Source: Tissierella pigra (lineage in GTDB: Bacteria > Bacillota > Clostridia > Tissierellales > Tissierellaceae). From it: a stretch of 39,210 nt of DNA. This document shows positions 1-8,713 of this stretch, piece by piece; position 1 is the first letter of the stretch; each line of letters begins with the position of its first letter. Below the pieces are notes generated by a model. The model did not search any database. It saw only the letters and a list, made by a program, of their open reading frames with translations, and was not told where the DNA came from. The DNA lies in assembly GCF_009695605.1 (NCBI RefSeq), contig NZ_VUNQ01000032.1, positions 1 through 39,210 of the forward strand. Direction: 5' to 3'. A program made the translations under genes and the position numbers.

Positions 1-45
1 CTATATGGTAATATTAGACAATTATGTATTACACTGTAGAATTAG

Positions 46-83
46 GAATCCCTTGGATGTAATTTATATCATCCAAGGGATTC
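46..83. repeat. 14-bp-arm inverted repeat at the left edge
   Basis: The arms at 46-59 and 70-83 are perfectly complementary with a 10-nt loop, so a strong hairpin can form on either strand. Neither side is followed by a clean T-run, so a terminator role is only possible. It could end a gene lying to the left of the window. Confidence 0.6.
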
Positions 84-123
84 TCACTTTGTCAATATTT
101 AATTGTTTCCTAAATGCAACACT

Positions 124-147
124 AGAAGGCAAAAGTCCTTCTTTTTT
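124..147 (+). terminator. Short terminator-like hairpin
   Basis: A 6-bp stem (AGAAGG at 124-129, CCTTCT at 137-142) is followed by a T-run on the + strand. It would stop rightward transcription entering from outside the window. No + strand gene is visible before it, so its partner is unknown. Confidence 0.4.
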
Positions 148-191
148 AATAATAATTGAATTTTAAAGATAAATTTTTTTTGTAGAATGGT

Positions 192-371
192 TTATTGTTC
201 TAAATAATATTTATTTATAAAATATACTCCTATTATAAAACATAAAACTTTCATTATAAAAGCAATATAATTCATAGGTTCTACCAAATAATTACCTGTA
301 ATACTTCCTGTTAATAAAAAGGGATATATTATTACTAATATACTTAAAATCAAGCTAACTTTTTTATTCAT
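192..371 (-). CDS. Small two-helix membrane protein (59 aa)
   Basis: A 60-codon reading frame starts with ATG at 371, preceded by a near-perfect GGAGG site about five bases upstream. The protein begins MNKKVSLILS. It has two hydrophobic segments, at about residues 5-21 and 35-53, separated by a short polar linker, so a small hairpin membrane protein is predicted. The C-terminus is NKYYLEQ. No family is recognised. It lies downstream of the broken secreted-protein gene (474-782) on the same strand and may have been co-transcribed with it, although a long stem-loop at 394-439 lies between them. The strong RBS and good hydrophobic pattern support a real gene; function is unknown. Confidence 0.55.
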   Translation of the reverse strand: MNKKVSLILSILVIIYPFLLTGSITGNYLVEPMNYIAFIMKVLCFIIGVYFINKYYLEQ

Positions 372-393
372 ATTATCCTCCTTTCTGTAAATA

Positions 394-439
394 AAATATG
401 AAAATAAAATTCCTTTAGGAAATCTTTATTTTCATATTT
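394..439. repeat. Long A/T stem-loop between small genes
   Basis: A 15-bp perfect inverted repeat (394-408 with 425-439), extended by an inner TTCCT/AGGAA pairing, sits between the broken gene and the small membrane gene. It can fold as an intercistronic hairpin. It may act as a weak bidirectional terminator or an mRNA-stabilising element. Confidence 0.45.
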
Positions 440-473
440 GCTATTCCTCATTTAAAATTAAATTTAACGTCTA

Positions 474-782
474 TAATAAGTACTACCTGAAACTGTATCG
501 TAGAAGTTTCCAGCTCTAGAAATTCCAAATTCAGCAGTTTTACCCTCTCCTATTTCTACCTTTCCTCCTCCGTCAACAGTGACGGTCCCAGAAGAATATA
601 ATGCCCCTAATACTGAGATTTTATATAACCATCCTCAACTAAAATTTCAATCATTTCATCATAATTTATAACTCTAGATTCACTTATTTCTTGAGAAGTC
701 AAATCAATTAAACCACTATCAATTTGTTCTGCTTTTACAAATGTCCTTGGTATTAAAAAAAATAGGGATAAAACTTTCTCAT
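474..782 (-). pseudogene. Broken gene for a small secreted protein
   Basis: The frame opens with ATG at 782 (MRKFYPYFF) and hits a stop directly after a run of eight T. Adding one T would continue into LIPRTFVKAEQIDSGLI, which completes a plausible signal peptide (hydrophobic stretch, then KA-E cleavage-like site). A second shift is needed near 618-625, where the frame otherwise ends at SQY. The other frame there reads ALYSSGTVTVDGGGKVEIG and runs to a stop at 474, ending GSTYYRR. Two frame changes within about 100 codons argue for decay. The first lies in a homopolymer and could also be phase variation or a sequencing error. The Gly-rich C-terminal part looks like a secreted beta-rich domain, but no family is recognised. 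It lies 6 bases after the 789-1301 gene. Confidence 0.5.
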
Positions 783-788
783 TCTACC

Positions 789-1301
789 TTACTCCCTTCC
801 ATATTTTATGCTTTCAACAAAAAAATAGTTTGTTGAAAAATTTGTAACAGCAATATAATATTTGCCATCTTCTAAAACTTCTAACATAATATCATCTTTA
901 GGGGATTTTAAGTCATCATGTTTAACATTATCATTAACAATATTAGACTTTATAAGTTCTACATTTAAGGCTTTATCTGTTACATATTTCTCGCTTTCGC
1001 TTTGTCCTAATATAGGGCGACCTTCTATTTCAACAGAAATTCTATCGCCTTTTTTTAATGATAATCTTTTTTCTTTTTCACCTCCCAATAAGACTGTATC
1101 CCCATTTTGTAACATTATATTGAATTGTTGATATGGCTCTTGATTTAAAATTGGTGTAGTAAATTCCACTTTTGCTTTTACCTTTTCATTATTATCTAGA
1201 ATATTGTAAAAGTTTTTTGAACTATAATAATTTCCTATTAATAACAAAAATAAGCAAATAAATATTATTAAAGAAATAAATAGACTCTTTTTCTTAGGCA
1301 T
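789..1301 (-). CDS. Hypothetical membrane-anchored protein
   Basis: This 170-residue protein opens with a basic stretch (MPKKK) and a strong hydrophobic helix at about residues 7-23, so a signal anchor with an extracytoplasmic C-terminal part is predicted. The remainder contains a short beta-rich stretch (about 42-95, with VKAKVEFTTP and GDRISVEIEG) and an acidic/lysine-rich linker near 120-140. No catalytic motif or cysteine pair is visible, and the family is not recognised. An extended -10 promoter lies just upstream at 1332-1337. The broken secreted-protein gene follows after 6 bases, so the two probably form one transcript. Confidence 0.6.
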   Translation of the reverse strand: MPKKKSLFISLIIFICLFLLLIGNYYSSKNFYNILDNNEKVKAKVEFTTPILNQEPYQQFNIMLQNGDTVLLGGEKEKRLSLKKGDRISVEIEGRPILGQSESEKYVTDKALNVELIKSNIVNDNVKHDDLKSPKDDIMLEVLEDGKYYIAVTNFSTNYFFVESIKYGRE

Positions 1302-1331
1302 TATTTCTATCCCCTTTATTATTTTATAATA

Positions 1332-1337
1332 ATTATA
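1332..1337 (-). promoter_or_regulatory. Extended -10 promoter for the 789-1301 gene
   Basis: Read on the minus strand, TGATATAAT is an extended -10 element (TGn-TATAAT) about 30 bases before the ATG at 1301. No good -35 is visible, as is common for extended -10 promoters. Confidence 0.45.
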
Positions 1338-1567
1338 TCAGATTAATTTTATATTTGTTGGACTCTGGACTAAGTGGTCTTTTTGAGAAGTGAGTGGTTA
1401 TTTCCATATAAAAAGAGACTGTTTCAAAATCAAAACGAATCATCTCCTTTGTTATTTTTTGTATATTCATTATACAATAAAAAACAATAGGTTTTGAGGA
1501 ACTTGTTGAAACTTATATATGTTTTTGTTGAAACTTACAATTTTTGCATATTTATCACTAAAATATT
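1338..1567. other. Gene-free spacer with short direct repeats
   Basis: No reading frame with a ribosome site is seen. The stretch holds two 13-bp direct copies of TTGTTGAAACTTA (503-515 and 525-537 past position 1000, that is 1503-1515 and 1525-1537). Near 1408-1424 there is a sequence AGACTGTTTCAAAAT that resembles one arm of the terminator stems at 1568 and 25718. It may be a decayed mobile-element end. Confidence 0.4.
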
Positions 1568-1617
1568 AAAAGGGACTGTTGCATAACTAATTTAATAGTT
1601 ATGCAACAGTCCCTTTT
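1568..1617 (-). terminator. Terminator of the V/A-ATPase operon
   Basis: A perfect 22-bp inverted repeat (1568-1589 and 1596-1617) with a 6-nt loop and T-rich flanks on both sides begins 2 bases after the ntpD stop codon. It should act as a strong rho-independent terminator, probably in both directions. Confidence 0.85.
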
Positions 1618-1619
1618 TA

Positions 1620-2231
1620 TTATTTTCCCTTAACTCTCTTTAATCTAAAGAAATCTTCTCTTTCTTTCTCTTCCAATACTTCTTCTATATATTTAATAGT
1701 AGAAGTATATTTAGGGATTTGGATTTTATCTAGGGCGTTGGCTCTTTTTTGTGTCTTTTTTATTTCCATGGCTAGTTTATATACTGAGTTTTCTAGCTCT
1801 GCTAATTCATATATAAGATTTTTTATATCTGTAAAGTTTAGTACAGCCTTATCAAAGGCTGGATTTGTTCTAAAAAATCCATATTCTGTAGTAAGAGTTG
1901 TGTCTTCTCTTTTTATAATTGGAACCTCTACTCCCATTACAGATTTAAATAATATATTAAAGTCTTTCTCTTTTTCAATAGAACTTGCCAACTCATTTAC
2001 ATATTCACTGCCTATGGTTATATTGGCTAATTTTAAAGCTTCATAGGCTTGTTTAAACTCAGTATCTATTCTTTCCTGCAAAACATTTGCTCTATCTATG
2101 AGAGACATCATCTCTCTAATTAAAACTGTTCTTTTTCTATCTAATAATTCATAGCCCTTCTTTGCAAATCCAAGAGAACCCTTAGCTTTAATTAGATTTG
2201 CTTTTGTCGGTGTCATTTTATATACTGCCAT
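1620..2231 (-). CDS. ntpD: V/A-type ATPase subunit D
   Basis: Subunit D forms the central rotor shaft that transmits rotation between the catalytic A3B3 head and the membrane ring. The 203-residue protein has the family's usual length. Its N-terminus (PTKANLIKAKGSLGFAKKGYELLDRKR) matches the conserved start of subunit D, and long helices at both ends can pair as the antiparallel coiled coil. It ends with a basic tail. It is the last gene of the operon, 9 bases after ntpB and directly before the terminator. Confidence 0.93.
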   Translation of the reverse strand: MAVYKMTPTKANLIKAKGSLGFAKKGYELLDRKRTVLIREMMSLIDRANVLQERIDTEFKQAYEALKLANITIGSEYVNELASSIEKEKDFNILFKSVMGVEVPIIKREDTTLTTEYGFFRTNPAFDKAVLNFTDIKNLIYELAELENSVYKLAMEIKKTQKRANALDKIQIPKYTSTIKYIEEVLEEKEREDFFRLKRVKGK

Positions 2232-2240
2232 TTAATCACC

Positions 2241-3617
2241 TTATTTCATATACTTTTCTATTAAGGTTGGATCTAATCTATCTAATTCTTCCTTAGGTAA
2301 TAATGAAAGAATATTCCATGATAAGTCTAATGTATTCTCCATATCTCTGTTTTCATTATACTTTTGAGTTACAAACTTTTCTTCAAAGGCATCTCCAAAC
2401 TCCATATATTTCTTATCTTTATCTGATAAATCCTCTTCACCCACTATCTGTGCCAAAGCTCTAATATCCTGAACTTTAGAATATGCAGAGAATAATTGGT
2501 TAGATACATCTGGATGGTCTACCCTTGTATATCCTTCTCCTATACCATCCTTCATAAGTCTCGATAATGAAGGAAGTACATTTATAGGTGGATATATATT
2601 CTTTTGATGAAGCTCCCTTGATAATACTATTTGTCCCTCTGTTATATAGCCAGTTAAATCTGGTATAGGGTGTGTTATATCATCATTTGGCATGGTAAGT
2701 ATTGGTATCAAAGTTACAGAACCTTCCCTATCCTTTAGCATACCTGCCCTTTCATATAAGCTAGCCAAATCAGAGTAAAGATACCCTGGATAGCCTCTTC
2801 TACTAGGTACCTCTTCTCTTAGGGAAGAAACCTCTCTAAGAGCTTCACCATAACTTGTTATATCTGTCATTATAACTAATACGTGTTGGTTTTCCTCAAA
2901 AGCAAGATATTCTGCTGCTGTTAAAGCTGCTCTTGGTGCTATGATCCTCTCCATTATTGGGTCATCTGCATAGTTAATATACATAACTACTTTATTTTGA
3001 ACTCCTGCTTTTTTAAAGGCTTCTTTAAAGAAAAACGCCTCATCATGTTTTACACCTATGGCTGCAAAGACTATGGAAAAATTATTTCTTTCCTGGCCCT
3101 TTACTTTAATCTTTGCCTGTCTAACTATTTGTGCCGCCAACTCATTATGAGGTAAACCTGAACCTGAAAATATAGGTAGCTTCTGACCTCTAATAAGGGT
3201 AATAAGTCCGTCTATGGACGATATTCCCGTTTGAATATAGTCCCTTGGATATTCTCTAGATACAGGATTTATAGGTCTTCCATTTACATTGTAAAAGTTG
3301 TCTGCATATATATCTCCACCATTATCTATTGGTATACCTATTCCATTAAAAGTTCTTCCTAGTATATCCTTAGATAATGGGATCTCAAAGGGTCTCCCTT
3401 CAAAGCTTACCTTAGTATTTTCCACAGAATGACCTAAGGTAGAACCAAAAACCTGTACTACTACTTTATCTCCATCTATTTTAATAACTCTGCCAAGTTT
3501 CTTCTCACCTAAATTATTTTCGACTTCAACTATTTCTCCATATCCAACTGCATGAACTTTTGATAATTCAATTAATGCTCCCTCTACCTTATCTAATACT
3601 AAATATTCTTTTTTCAC
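2241..3617 (-). CDS. ntpB: V/A-type ATPase subunit B (regulatory head subunit)
   Basis: Subunit B alternates with the catalytic A subunit in the cytoplasmic head and contributes to nucleotide sites without hydrolysing ATP. The protein has 458 residues, normal for the family. Where A has a P-loop, B carries [11 protein letters not shown], the expected non-catalytic replacement. Other conserved blocks are [25 protein letters not shown] and [15 protein letters not shown]. It lies 11 bases downstream of ntpA and 9 bases upstream of ntpD in a tight operon. Confidence 0.96.
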   Translation of the reverse strand: MKKEYLVLDKVEGALIELSKVHAVGYGEIVEVENNLGEKKLGRVIKIDGDKVVVQVFGSTLGHSVENTKVSFEGRPFEIPLSKDILGRTFNGIGIPIDNGGDIYADNFYNVNGRPINPVSREYPRDYIQTGISSIDGLITLIRGQKLPIFSGSGLPHNELAAQIVRQAKIKVKGQERNNFSIVFAAIGVKHDEAFFFKEAFKKAGVQNKVVMYINYADDPIMERIIAPRAALTAAEYLAFEENQHVLVIMTDITSYGEALREVSSLREEVPSRRGYPGYLYSDLASLYERAGMLKDREGSVTLIPILTMPNDDITHPIPDLTGYITEGQIVLSRELHQKNIYPPINVLPSLSRLMKDGIGEGYTRVDHPDVSNQLFSAYSKVQDIRALAQIVGEEDLSDKDKKYMEFGDAFEEKFVTQKYNENRDMENTLDLSWNILSLLPKEELDRLDPTLIEKYMK

Positions 3618-3628
3618 TTGATCACCTA

Positions 3629-5401
3629 CTATTTAGAATAATCTAATTCTAATTTATTGTAAAAATCATTAATCATATTTTTTAGTTCTTCTATCTTTTC
3701 TATATTGTCGTTAGGTATAGAGTATTTCATCTTAATAACTTCATCATAAAGTTCTCCATTCCTTACTTTAGAAATAGGAATATTTTTCTTTACAGATTGT
3801 AACCCTCTTTCATACAGTAAATCTATGGTCTTTAACATTTCTAGTTGTTTCCTTAAAGGTACATAGGTATCTTCCTTGTGAAAAGCATTTTGCTGTAAAA
3901 ATCCAATCTTTATAACCCTTGCAATTTCAAGAATTAATCTTTGATCATCAGGCAATACATCTTCACCAACTAAAAGAACTATTTCAAGAAGTCTGCTTTC
4001 CTCAAATAAAAGTCTCAACATCTTTCCACGAAGCCCTTCTACTTCTTCATTTAATTCCATTTCATAATAGTTCTTTAACATTTCCATATATCCACTATAA
4101 CTATTTAACCAGTTTATAGCTGGGTAATGTCTTGAGTAAGCTAATTCTCTGTCTAGTCCTAAAAATACATTTACGAACCTTTTGGTGTTTTCTGTAACTG
4201 GTTCAGAGAAATCCCCTCCTGCTGGAGACACAGCACCTATAATAGTTACAGAACCTTCATTACCTGAAAGAGATTTTACATATCCTGCTCTTTCATAGAA
4301 TTGAGCAAGTCTAGAAGGCAAATATGCTGGATAACCTTCTTCTGCTGGCATCTCCTCTAGTCTTCCTGATATTTCACGGAGAGCTTCTGCCCAACGGGAG
4401 GTGGAGTCTGCCATTATTGCCACATGGTATCCCATATCTCTAAAGTATTCTGCCATGGTGATTCCTGTATAAATACTTGCTTCCCTTGCGGCTACTGGCA
4501 TATTAGATGTATTGGCTATAAGAACGGTTCTTTCCATTATGGCTTTTCCAGTTTTAGGATCTATTAATTCTGGAAAATCCTCTAGTACTTCTGTCATTTC
4601 ATTTCCTCTTTCACCGCAGCCGATATAGATTATAATATCTGCATCGGACCATTTTGCTAATTGGTGCTGAGTCATGGTCTTTCCTGTACCAAATCCGCCA
4701 GGAATTGCTGCGGTTCCACCTTTGGCTATGGGAAAGAAAATGTCTAGTACCCTTTGGCCTGTGGCTAAAAGTTTAGTTATAGGCAGTCTTTCTTTAGTTG
4801 GTCTTGAAATCCTAACAGGCCACTCCTGATACATTTTAAGTGAATGTTTATTTCCTTCTCTATCTTCTAATTCAACTAATTTTTCTTCAATATTATATTT
4901 TCCATTTTTTATTACTGTAATTACTCTACCCTCTAATCCTACAGGAACTAAAAGCTTGTGGTTAATTAAAGATGTTTCCTGTACTGTACCAAAGATTTCT
5001 CCTTCTTTAAGATAATCTCCTAGCTTTACATTTATACTTACTTCCCATAATTTCTCTTCATCTATGGATATAAGACCTATACCTTCTGGAATAAAGCTGC
5101 CAAAATCATCTCTTATTTTTTTCAGTGGTCTTTGTATACCATCAAACATATTACCAAGCATACCTGGTCCTAATTTCAGAGATAGAGGTTTTCCAGTTGA
5201 AACTATCTTTTCTCCTCTTTTTAAACCTTCTGTTTCTTCATATACTTGAACTGTACCATATTCTCCATCTATGGATATAATTTCACCAATAAGTTTTTTC
5301 TCCCCTACCAATACCATCTCTCTCATTTTAAATCCAGTCATTTCTTCTCCAAGTATTACAGGACCATTTATCATAGAGATTTTACCTATTAAATTATCCA
5401 T
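3629..5401 (-). CDS. ntpA: V/A-type ATPase catalytic subunit A
   Basis: This is the ATP-hydrolysing or ATP-forming subunit. The 590-residue protein has an N-terminal barrel, the family-specific non-homologous bulge region (about 115-190), and a P-loop GGFGTGKT at residues 235-242 with catalytic Lys241. IGCGERGNE follows at 260-268, with Glu264 the likely catalytic glutamate. [21 protein letters not shown] and [12 protein letters not shown] are also present. Its ATG at 5401 overlaps the end of ntpE by 8 bases, indicating translational coupling. No domain is missing, and no intein is present, although A subunits often carry them in archaea. Confidence 0.97.
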   Translation of the reverse strand: MDNLIGKISMINGPVILGEEMTGFKMREMVLVGEKKLIGEIISIDGEYGTVQVYEETEGLKRGEKIVSTGKPLSLKLGPGMLGNMFDGIQRPLKKIRDDFGSFIPEGIGLISIDEEKLWEVSINVKLGDYLKEGEIFGTVQETSLINHKLLVPVGLEGRVITVIKNGKYNIEEKLVELEDREGNKHSLKMYQEWPVRISRPTKERLPITKLLATGQRVLDIFFPIAKGGTAAIPGGFGTGKTMTQHQLAKWSDADIIIYIGCGERGNEMTEVLEDFPELIDPKTGKAIMERTVLIANTSNMPVAAREASIYTGITMAEYFRDMGYHVAIMADSTSRWAEALREISGRLEEMPAEEGYPAYLPSRLAQFYERAGYVKSLSGNEGSVTIIGAVSPAGGDFSEPVTENTKRFVNVFLGLDRELAYSRHYPAINWLNSYSGYMEMLKNYYEMELNEEVEGLRGKMLRLLFEESRLLEIVLLVGEDVLPDDQRLILEIARVIKIGFLQQNAFHKEDTYVPLRKQLEMLKTIDLLYERGLQSVKKNIPISKVRNGELYDEVIKMKYSIPNDNIEKIEELKNMINDFYNKLELDYSK

Positions 5402-6023
5402 TTAAATCACCTGTCTTTTCTAAAGAACCATATAATTTTTTACCAATTTCATATCTATTTGCAGATATAATGGTTTTGAAGCTATTATCCAAATTATAAG
5501 TCCTGTTTTTGTCTGACAATATAAATCCACCAATTAAATCCCTTTTAACCACATTACAGGATATATCCTTATTGTTTTCTTTGCCCAGTTTTACAATAGC
5601 ACCTTGAAGTTTTTCTATGTCTTCTTCCATTAATCCTATAATGATACTATCTTCCTCTATTTCATCAATTAAATTCTTGATTTTACTTAAAACATAGCTT
5701 TCATAAGCCTTAGTTTTAGTAAATTCCCTTGACTTTTCTTCTAAAGCCTCAACTAAATCTACTAAAAGCTCTTCTCTTTTTGAAAGTATTCTTTCTCTAT
5801 TATTTTCAATGGCTTTAGAAATCATTTCATTCTTTGCAATTTCAGCTATATTCCTTTTTCTCTCTATTAAATCCTCTTTAGCCTTTGTAAGGTTAGATGT
5901 CTTTTCTTCTAATATCTTTTTATTTCTCTCCTCTTGTTCTTCTAAAAGTTTTTTACATTTTTCTTCTTCATCTTTATAAACTAATCTATAGAAAATATCT
6001 AACTTATTATCAATAGTAATCAT
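5394..6023 (-). CDS. ntpE: V/A-type ATPase subunit E (peripheral stalk)
   Basis: Subunit E forms the peripheral stator stalk with the H/G subunit, holding the head against rotation. The 209-residue protein has a long charged helix at about residues 15-95, very rich in Glu, Lys and Arg, followed by a compact C-terminal domain that ends with IGGFILSDKNRTYNLDNSF, a recognisable subunit E pattern. The frame sits between subunit F and subunit A. The sequence is divergent, as usual for stalk subunits; position in the operon and the domain pattern support the call. Confidence 0.85.
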   Translation of the reverse strand: MITIDNKLDIFYRLVYKDEEEKCKKLLEEQEERNKKILEEKTSNLTKAKEDLIERKRNIAEIAKNEMISKAIENNRERILSKREELLVDLVEALEEKSREFTKTKAYESYVLSKIKNLIDEIEEDSIIIGLMEEDIEKLQGAIVKLGKENNKDISCNVVKRDLIGGFILSDKNRTYNLDNSFKTIISANRYEIGKKLYGSLEKTGDLNG

Positions 6024-6034
6024 CGTTTCACCAC

Positions 6035-6340
6035 CTAAATTTTTATACCTATGGATTCCTTTACATATCTCATAATAAAGTTTTTGTCCCTTAGACCAGT
6101 TCTATCTGGAATAGTAGTTATAAGCTTAGAATCAAAGGTTTTTTTTAGTTCCAATACCTGTTCTTCTATTTCTTCAAATATCTTTTCTGTTATTATGATT
6201 ATTCCAATTTCTGGATTCCCTACAGCTTCTTCAAAATATTTTTGTGTTTCTTCTTTATCCTTTGCTAAAACTCCTTCTATTCCTGCAAGCCTAAGTCCTA
6301 TTATGGCATCCTCATTATGGCTGATTAAGAAGGATTTCAT
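6035..6340 (-). CDS. V/A-type ATPase subunit F (rotor tip)
   Basis: Subunit F is a small Rossmann-like protein attached to the rotor shaft (subunit D). The 101-residue length and the blocks RLAGIEGVLA, EIGIIIITEKI and ITTIPDRTG fit the family. The stop of subunit K is one base upstream of this start, and subunit E begins 11 bases after its stop. In E. hirae-style naming it would be NtpG; the letter F is used here for the archaeal-type name. Confidence 0.88.
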   Translation of the reverse strand: MKSFLISHNEDAIIGLRLAGIEGVLAKDKEETQKYFEEAVGNPEIGIIIITEKIFEEIEEQVLELKKTFDSKLITTIPDRTGLRDKNFIMRYVKESIGIKI

Positions 6341-6341
6341 A

Positions 6342-6764
6342 TTATAACCTTCCTAAAATCAAGATAGATACTATAAGTCCGTAAATAGCAATACCTTCTG
6401 CAAGACCTACGAAAATAAGCGTCTTACCTAGTATACTTGAATCCTCTGATACAGCTCCTAAGGCTGAAGCACCTACTACAGCAACTGCATATCCTGCACC
6501 TATAGTTGCTAAACCTGTAGATAAAGCTGCTGCAATAAATCCCATACCTGAAGGGGATGCACTTGATGTTGTTTCTGCATTAATTGCTCCTGGTACTAAA
6601 GTTATTACAGCTGCTGCAAGTAGTGGTAAAAATACGAATAAGTTAGCTCTTAAAATCTTCTTTAATTTCTTCTTGTTACCTTCCATATTGTTGTAAATCA
6701 TAAAAATCCCAGTTCCTATTGTCATTAGAACCATTAAAGTTGTTGATATTAATATAAATTGCAT
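6342..6764 (-). CDS. ntpK: V/A-type ATPase subunit K (proteolipid ring)
   Basis: This is the membrane-ring subunit that carries the transported ion. The C-terminal half (about residues 73-138) is a classic proteolipid hairpin: a Gly/Ala-rich inner helix and an outer helix with the ion-binding Glu123 in GLAEGIAIYGL. The N-terminal half has two further hydrophobic segments (about 2-24 and 41-60) joined by a basic linker, and lacks a second acidic ion site. The 140-residue protein therefore has four predicted helices and one carboxylate. Neither the inner-helix Gln nor the Glu-Ser/Thr pair of Na+-binding c-rings is seen, which favours H+ but does not prove it. Confidence 0.93.
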   Translation of the reverse strand: MQFILISTTLMVLMTIGTGIFMIYNNMEGNKKKLKKILRANLFVFLPLLAAAVITLVPGAINAETTSSASPSGMGFIAAALSTGLATIGAGYAVAVVGASALGAVSEDSSILGKTLIFVGLAEGIAIYGLIVSILILGRL

Positions 6765-6778
6765 TTAAATTCCTCCTA

Positions 6779-8713
6779 TTATTTAATATTTACAGGGTCA
6801 AATTCTGTTCCTTCACCTTTATAATATCTACTGAATAACTCATAATATTGAAGTCTCAAACCCTGGATAAACACTATAAGACCTTCCATACCGATGATTA
6901 CAATATTTCCTATAATAAGAACTATAATATTTCCTGTTGTAGTTCCTATCATTTTTCCTATGGTTTCAAAGGCTATAAATAAACCTACGTGAGTTAAAGC
7001 AAAGGCTCCTACCCTTATGAAAGAAACTGTACCACTTAACATACTTAAAAGTGTCTCTATAATTGAGAATACAGACTCTATATAATATCCAGTTACATCT
7101 TCTCCATGGAGAGGACGTTTATTCATTATAAAATGAGTAAGTGGCTGTTTGAATATCATTACCAATATACAAATGACAATGATACCTATGCCTATTTCCA
7201 TTGATAATATTGGCTTATTTAAAAGTTTCCCACCCACTAATATAAGCAGACATAAATAAAATAAAAATCCTGCCAAACCTTCTTTTCCAAATAGTCCCTC
7301 TTCTACGTCTTTTCTCTTTATACTATTTATCATTCCATAGATATAAGCCATAAGAATAAGCCCTATACCTATAAATACTGCTGATACCAATACTGTATTT
7401 ATATTTTCAAAGGGTTTAATTAAAATGGCAGGCAAAAGATGTTCAAATCCAAATACAGCCCCATATAATCCTCCAAATATCATGGAACTAACACCTAATC
7501 TTCCTAACAAACCACCGAACATCTTATTTTTTCTGGATAAAATCAATCCACCTAGTAATAATATGAACCCTTGACCTAAATCTCCAAACATTGAACCAAA
7601 TAGCAGCATATAAGATATAGATAAAAATGGAGTAGGGTCTAATTCATTATAAGACGGCATACCATACATTTTAACTAATGATTCAAATGGTCGAAAAAGC
7701 CAAAAGTTTCTTAATTTAGTGGGAGGTGTAATATCCAGGTCATCTTTAAACATTATAAGGATGTCTTTATAATCCTTTAATATTCCCTCTATCTTTTTCT
7801 TATCCTTTTTAGCTACCCAGCCTGATAAATAAAAAAATCTATTGGACCTGGCTAATTTCTCTTTAATATCTTCGATTTTTCCTTTTACATTTAAATGATT
7901 TACTATTTTCACAATCCTATCTTTATATTCATTCTCCAAATCATTTAAATGTTGTTCTAATAATTTTATATTTTTTATTAGCTCATTCTTCTTAGATTCT
8001 AAAACTTCCATCATATCCTTTGGAGTACCTTTATATTCCTCAGGTATTGAAATCTCACTGAAGTTTAAAGACCTTAAAATCCTATTCATTTCTTCTCTTA
8101 TTGTTGATGGATACATTACTAAATAAGTTTCTCCATATTTACTTGTTCCTGTATGAAGAATTGTTGCTAATATATTCTCATAATTCTTTTTAAGTTTTAA
8201 TCTATCCTCTTTAGATAAAACTCCAATTCTAAAATCAAAGTATGAAAGATTTTTTAATTCCTCTATTGGTATCTGAAAATCCTTTATTTGTGAAAAACTT
8301 CTATAAAATTCTTCTATTTTTTCTAATGATTCTCGAGATTTCTTTAGTTCTTCATTAGGTGCTTTCACTTCATTATATATTTTTTCTAATTCCTTAGAAA
8401 TACTAGGTATATCTACATTTTCTTTTAAATCAGGCTCCATATTTGATTCAATATGGAAGATTTCCTTTAATTCTTCTCCTTTTTTGATAATTCCTTCGTG
8501 AGACTTATCTTTCTGAAAGGATGATATATAGTTTAAATCTATTACTTTTTCTAAGTTTTCATCTTCTACCTTAAAAACAAAACTATTGTCTTCAATTTGA
8601 GATAATGCAGATACTAATTCTACCTTCCCAGACAAAATTATATCCTTTAGAACATTATCTGCATCAGAGATATTTCCAATGACATTAACCATGGTCATCT
8701 TTTCAACAGCCAT
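6779..8713 (-). CDS. ntpI: V/A-type ATPase subunit I (membrane stator)
   Basis: Subunit I (the a-subunit homologue) forms the ion half-channels against the K ring. The 644-residue protein has a cytoplasmic N-terminal half with coiled-coil stretches (about 65-125 and 225-290) and a C-terminal membrane half from about residue 350 with seven or eight hydrophobic segments. The block GTVSFIRVGAFALTHVGL carries the conserved essential Arg of the channel. Its ATG at 8713 overlaps the stop codon of subunit C, implying coupled translation. Confidence 0.95.
   Translation of the reverse strand: MAVEKMTMVNVIGNISDADNVLKDIILSGKVELVSALSQIEDNSFVFKVEDENLEKVIDLNYISSFQKDKSHEGIIKKGEELKEIFHIESNMEPDLKENVDIPSISKELEKIYNEVKAPNEELKKSRESLEKIEEFYRSFSQIKDFQIPIEELKNLSYFDFRIGVLSKEDRLKLKKNYENILATILHTGTSKYGETYLVMYPSTIREEMNRILRSLNFSEISIPEEYKGTPKDMMEVLESKKNELIKNIKLLEQHLNDLENEYKDRIVKIVNHLNVKGKIEDIKEKLARSNRFFYLSGWVAKKDKKKIEGILKDYKDILIMFKDDLDITPPTKLRNFWLFRPFESLVKMYGMPSYNELDPTPFLSISYMLLFGSMFGDLGQGFILLLGGLILSRKNKMFGGLLGRLGVSSMIFGGLYGAVFGFEHLLPAILIKPFENINTVLVSAVFIGIGLILMAYIYGMINSIKRKDVEEGLFGKEGLAGFLFYLCLLILVGGKLLNKPILSMEIGIGIIVICILVMIFKQPLTHFIMNKRPLHGEDVTGYYIESVFSIIETLLSMLSGTVSFIRVGAFALTHVGLFIAFETIGKMIGTTTGNIIVLIIGNIVIIGMEGLIVFIQGLRLQYYELFSRYYKGEGTEFDPVNIK

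Noticed and set aside
862-1131. 89-codon + strand frame
   Set aside because: It lies entirely antisense to the 789-1301 gene with no ribosome site.
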